Shown here one piece after another: positions 58,548-64,000 of a stretch of 64,000 bases of DNA (its first letter is position 1; every line of letters starts with the position of its first letter). Origin of the DNA: Chrysemys picta bellii (Eukaryota > Chordata > Testudines > Emydidae); contig NC_088797.1 in NCBI RefSeq assembly GCF_011386835.1, forward strand, positions 60,165,587 to 60,229,586, given 5' to 3'. The position numbers and the translations under genes were made by a program. The notes under the pieces were generated by a model, which had not been told where the DNA came from, made no database searches, and saw only the letters and a program-made list of their open reading frames with translations.

Positions 58548-58829
58548 TAAAGTGAAACTGTTTGGTCCTCATCCCATTCCTCAACCTGCAAATTTGCAAT
58601 CGCTAATACTTCCAGACACAACTAATTGCACGATGCAAACGATGGCAGCTTGATGGCTGACTCCTGGGCTGGCAGGTGTGATTAGGTAGATGGGTCCTAA
58701 TTAAAAACCAACCTCCCTATTCCATCATGATAACTCTGTAAAAAGCATTTTTAAAATGTCTTGCCGTGGTTTTCAATTAAAAAGGTTCTGATTGTTTACT
58801 GCGACGCAGGAAACAAAAGCGCCTGATAC

Positions 58830-58928
58830 CTCCATCCTCTTAATTCCACCAACACCTCTGCCTCCGTAATAAGATGCGTCCACGGTTGGCCACTTTTTCT
58901 TTGGCAATCCATCTTCATCATCTGATTC
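58830..58928 (-). CDS. ANTXRL: ANTXRL conserved cytoplasmic exon (acidic/[14 protein letters not shown])
   Basis: This 99-bp exon between TTCCCTCAG and GTATCA starts with an acidic ESDDEDG patch. It continues with [20 protein letters not shown] and GIKRME, the most conserved cytoplasmic block of the ANTXR family. The tyrosines in ASYYGG are candidate kinase targets by analogy. Confidence 0.95.
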
Positions 58929-60791
58929 CTGAGGGAAAGAAGGAGAGTGATCGCTGTTGTTTTCATGCACGCAGCATGGGATGTAAACAAGTGAACATCC
59001 TACGGCCCTATCCCTGGCTATCTGGCTTTGTATGTTATATTTATGTGCTGACAGCGAACAAAAGCCTCTTGTCTCTGCAGCTGCAATTTCTCCTAGAGAA
59101 GCCAAAGCCGACTGTCTGTTCCCTTCTTCTCATCTCTTCAGGCTGCTTTTATATACAGTCAAATATGCGTAAAGCTTCAAAAATCACAACTGCTTTTTAA
59201 GGGGGTAGAAGGCACAGTGGAGATGGATTGCACATTATACTGGCCTTGCTGCTATGTTCCATAGACTATGTCCAACACTTCACCAAATGAAACCCTTTCT
59301 TAGCTGTGCTTTGGGAACTGTAACTTGCTAACAGGAGAAAAGGAATCCCTGTGAGCTCACTAACACGCACTTCGGACCATTCTTTCCTCGCAGCTGTACC
59401 CGGCTCCTCTGCCCTGTTTGGTTCTTTGCAGCGACGGGCTCAGGCTGCAACCATTTAAATCAGGCACTGGATTTTGTACCTTTGGGGGGCTTGGATCTGG
59501 CCCATCATAAAGACTGGGGCTGTTTTTTTAGCAAACCCAGCATGTGAAGGAGTCCAGATCTGGGTTCTCTTTCAGAGCCATTGTTCTTTCCTCGCTTAAT
59601 CTAATTCAGTGCTGGTGAATGATCCTGCACCGACATCCCAGGAGACATGTTGCAGGGTCCTCAGCTGAGGTACATTACTGGAGCTTCATTGCCTCCAATT
59701 CAATTTAACCCACCTGCGGAGCATTGAACTGATTTCAGTGGAGCTGGGCCGATTTCTACCAGCTGACCCCGACACCTGCTGCTGGTGCACAGAATGTGTG
59801 TGACACAGAGAAGGGCTCAGCAAGGTCTCTACACAGTACTCCCTCCCCCACCTTCAGGCCTCACGTTAAATTGCCACAGAATTGCTGCTCGGGACAAATC
59901 ACAGGCTCACAAAGACAGTAATGGTGGCCTTTGGCAACCTCAAAATGGCAGCTGTGGTTCCCTCCTCAGATGGATGCCAAGTTACAGCAAGTTAGCAGCC
60001 AACTGCAGCCTGCTTGTGTGGGTTAGGCAGTTATTTTTGCCACGGATTAACTGTGTGTGTGCGTGTAAGGAGTGGAAACAGGCAGGATGCTCCCCCTCAC
60101 CTGAGATCAGGGCCCCATTGTGCACACACTCAGCGAGGAGAGCGTCCGATCGAAATGCACAAAGGGCGAGAGAGGAAGTGATATCAGTAGCAGAACCGGA
60201 CACAGAATCTCTAGGTCTCCCAAGTCCTGGGTAGGGTGACCAGATGTCCCGATTTTATAGGGACAGTCCCGATTTTTGGGTCTTTTTCTTATATAGGCTC
60301 CTATTACCCCCCACCCCCGTCCTGATTTTTCACACTTGGTGTCTGGTCACCCTAGTCCTGGGCCAGTGACCTAGCCAATAGACAACAGCCTCCTCGCTGC
60401 CTTGTACTTGATGATGGACTCTAACCTTTACTCCTTCCTCAGGTTAAATTCCCCTTGAGAACAATGGCAATTTTGCCTGAGCCAGGACTGGAGCACTGAG
60501 CACAGCATCTGGGAATATGGTTTTTCATTTGTGCGTGATACACAGCAGCATGGAACAAAATATAGGTCTGACCGAAAGAGTGATTCTGTAGGCATCTTGC
60601 TGGGGGTTATGCAGATATTTTTCCATGGAGGTAGAGCATCTGTGTGCATATGGACCTGAAGGCACAGATAACCCTATCCCAGGAGACAGCCTCAGAGTTG
60701 TCATTATGACTCCCACCAAGTTCCCAGCCAATATGCTGCATTGCAGTGGCTGCAGACAGTAGTATTATGGTTTGAAAAATAAAATACTTAC
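58929..60791 (-). other. ANTXRL intron (58929-60791)
   Basis: Contains the 123-bp hAT-like MITE at 60232. No exon-like sequence is visible. Confidence 0.6.
60232..60354. mobile_element. Short hAT-like MITE, TAGGGTGACCAGA family
   Basis: Inverted ends TAGGGTGACCAGATG and TGTCTGGTCACCCTA are flanked by a perfect 8-bp duplication, gtcctggg (60224-60231 and 60355-60362). The 123-bp body has the GTCCCGATTTTATAGGGACAG hairpin. The terminal sequence resembles the TAGGGTTACCAT family. Confidence 0.92.
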
Positions 60792-60830
60792 AGGCTCTGG
60801 GGGCGGCGGTGGCGGAGGCTCCTTGATGAC
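60792..60830 (-). CDS. ANTXRL: ANTXRL proline-run microexon
   Basis: This 39-bp exon between GTCGTAG and GTAAGT encodes VIKEPPPPPPPEP. A short proline run directly after the membrane is typical of this family. Seven consecutive prolines are encoded by CCT/CCG/CCA/CCC codons. Confidence 0.92.
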
Positions 60831-61761
60831 CTACGACATACAGGCAATGGAAAGAATTGGAGTTAAAGGTACACTTTATATCCCTGTCACAGCCTGTGTC
60901 CCCCTGGGCTCGGTCCTTCTCTGTCCCCCTGGGCTCACATTACAGGTGGGCACAGAAGGATTTGATTTTTATCGGTAAACATTGATTTCACCGTGCACAC
61001 ACAAACCGGTGAAAAAATATTACCATTGATAATCACTGAAATGTACAGAGAGACAAAGTGAGAACAATGATACCTGAGAGTTTGATTTAAGGATATTTAC
61101 TTTGTATATTTTGATGTGTGATGTTGACAAGTTGTGCTTTAGTGGTTATAAAACTTTAACTATTTGAATGTCAACATCTACTGTCATTAAAGGATTATTG
61201 TCTGGCCCCTGCCCATTGTTTGCCCCCCCAACTTTGAAAAGTTTCCTGCACTGGTGAAAAGTTAAATTGATAAAAATAAAAGCTTAAAAATAAACATTGA
61301 TATCCATTGCATTATAAAAAATAAAAACTGAATTCTGCCAAGCCTAATTTTAGGTGGGCGTCCATCTTTGTATCTACGGTTGTCCTCTCTCTCCCAGCAG
61401 TGATGCTACAGCATTCAGGGCTGGCTCCCTGCACAGTGACCTTTAGTGCCACTGAACAGATCAGCTGGCAGGAGACCACTGACAGAACAGGATAGCTGGC
61501 ACCTTTCCTTTGGGACAATGGCTGGCATGCAGTGCGGTATGTGTGATCTCCGCCAGCTGGTAGAGACGGGATCACAGAGATTCTCCTGCCTGCTGATGAA
61601 CTGAGCTATCACCAGCCAGCCCTATCCATCTAGACTGGCACGTAACTGGGCCTGACTTGCTTTTCACTTCCCCTGGGCCAGCAGTCAGGAATAATGACAC
61701 TGAAGCCAGTGTGGTGGCACTGTGGTCAAACTGGCGTAGATGAGTCACCAATGCTTATACA

Positions 61762-61928
61762 CAGGGCTGCCCAGAGGATTCAGGGGGCCTAGGGCAAAGC
61801 AATTTCGGGGGCCCCTTCCATAAAAAAAAGTTGCAATACTATAGAATACTATATTCTCGTGGGGGCCCCTGTGGGGCCCGGGGCCTGGGGCAAATTGCCC
61901 CACTTGCCCCCCGCTCTGGGCAGCCCTG
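61762..61928. mobile_element. hAT-like MITE with perfect 15-bp terminal inverted repeats
   Basis: CAGGGCTGCCCAGAG and CTCTGGGCAGCCCTG are exact inverted copies. Flanks cttataca (61754-61761) and attataca (61929-61936) match at 7 of 8 bases. The 167-bp body is G- and C-rich with an AT-rich centre. Confidence 0.9.
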
Positions 61929-62099
61929 ATTATACACCAGATTGAATCACCCATAATATAGACTCAGATTTTGTGAGTTCAAACTTTCCCTTAACTGAAC
62001 AGGTCATTTGAGTCCAACGCTACTGCGAAACATTAACCCACGAGTTGAAATGTCCATCATATGAAATGCATTTCCAATGGAAGTAAGAGCATACACACA

Positions 62100-62325
62100 C
62101 ATATCCTCATCATATCTAGCGCTTTCCATCCCTCGATCTCACAGCACTCTACTAGGAAAACCAGTATCTTTAACCCCATTCCATACAGGTGGGAAATGGA
62201 GGCACAGAGAGAGGAAGTGACTTGCCCAAGTCACCCTGCCGCTTGGTGGCAGACCTGGAGATGCAATTCACACCTTCTGATTCCTAGTCCTATACTCTAA
62301 CAAACCGACTCTGCTGCCTCACTTC
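62100..62325 (-). repeat. MIR SINE relic
   Basis: GGTGGGAAATGGAGGCACAGAGAG, TGACTTGCCCAAGTCACCC, GCTTGGTGGCAGACCTGGAG and CTATACTCTAACAAACCGACTC follow the full MIR order in reverse complement. It is the best preserved MIR in the window. Confidence 0.8.
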
Positions 62326-62497
62326 AGATTGAGCAAAGCTCTTAATCACCTGCTTAACTTTCAGCACGTACTTGAGTCCCATTGACGTCAATGGGACCAG
62401 GCACAGGTTTATGTGCTTTGCTGAATCGGGGCCATACAGATACATCAGTTTATATCCTAAAATGAAGATGATTCATGCCTGCTCCTCTCATTGTCTA

Positions 62498-64000
<1,503 letters not shown>

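Larger units (their letters stand above)
57210..58829 (-). other. ANTXRL intron (57210-58829)
   Basis: Contains a plus-strand CR1 tail and one palindromic short repeat, both listed separately. Nothing else is recognised. Confidence 0.6.

Overview
The window is vertebrate nuclear DNA: genes with GT-AG introns, CR1 LINE copies with sauropsid-type 3' tails, MIR/CORE-SINE relics and many hAT-like and Harbinger-like MITEs. The repeat set fits a non-avian sauropsid, most likely a turtle. That call rests on repeats remembered from turtle and crocodile genomes and is moderate. There is no sign of prokaryotic, plasmid or CRISPR sequence.

Two host genes lie head-to-tail on the minus strand, and both are cut by the window edges. 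On the left (310-9429) are coding exons 1-5 of an annexin. Its N-terminus (MAWWK...) and its exon pattern of 21/91/95/114/91 bp identify annexin A8. The rest of the gene lies beyond base 1. On the right (35740-62677) are the last six coding exons of an anthrax-toxin-receptor family gene: one transmembrane exon, the conserved cytoplasmic exons and a proline-rich terminal exon. Its adsorption, VWA and Ig-like exons lie beyond base 64000. Its position directly upstream of ANXA8 on the same strand matches the human 10q11 order ANTXRL-ANXA8, so I call it ANTXRL, although the tail closely resembles that of ANTXR1. The last intron is about 19.9 kb and packed with transposons.

The 26 kb between the genes carries a gammaretrovirus-like (ERV1) provirus on the minus strand at 13612-19830. 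It has two LTRs of 562 and 561 bp differing by about 1.5 percent by eye, a 4-bp target duplication, an intact 466-codon gag, and a UAG before the protease frame. Pol has an in-frame TGA and a large internal deletion, and env has at least two frame breaks. The provirus sits inside a GC-rich hAT-like element that has its own intact 8-bp duplication (12896-12903 and 20001-20008).

Most of the remaining sequence is repeats. Nine further DNA-transposon copies can be bounded exactly by their terminal repeats and target duplications. Several have G-rich or C-rich minisatellite interiors and some have long palindromes. A short retroposon family with a GTAGCCGTGTTAGTC start has one copy with a 20-bp target duplication. 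I found no evidence of a new multi-gene system. The most interesting objects are the nested provirus, the hAT-like families that appear to amplify internal minisatellites, and the palindromic short repeats.
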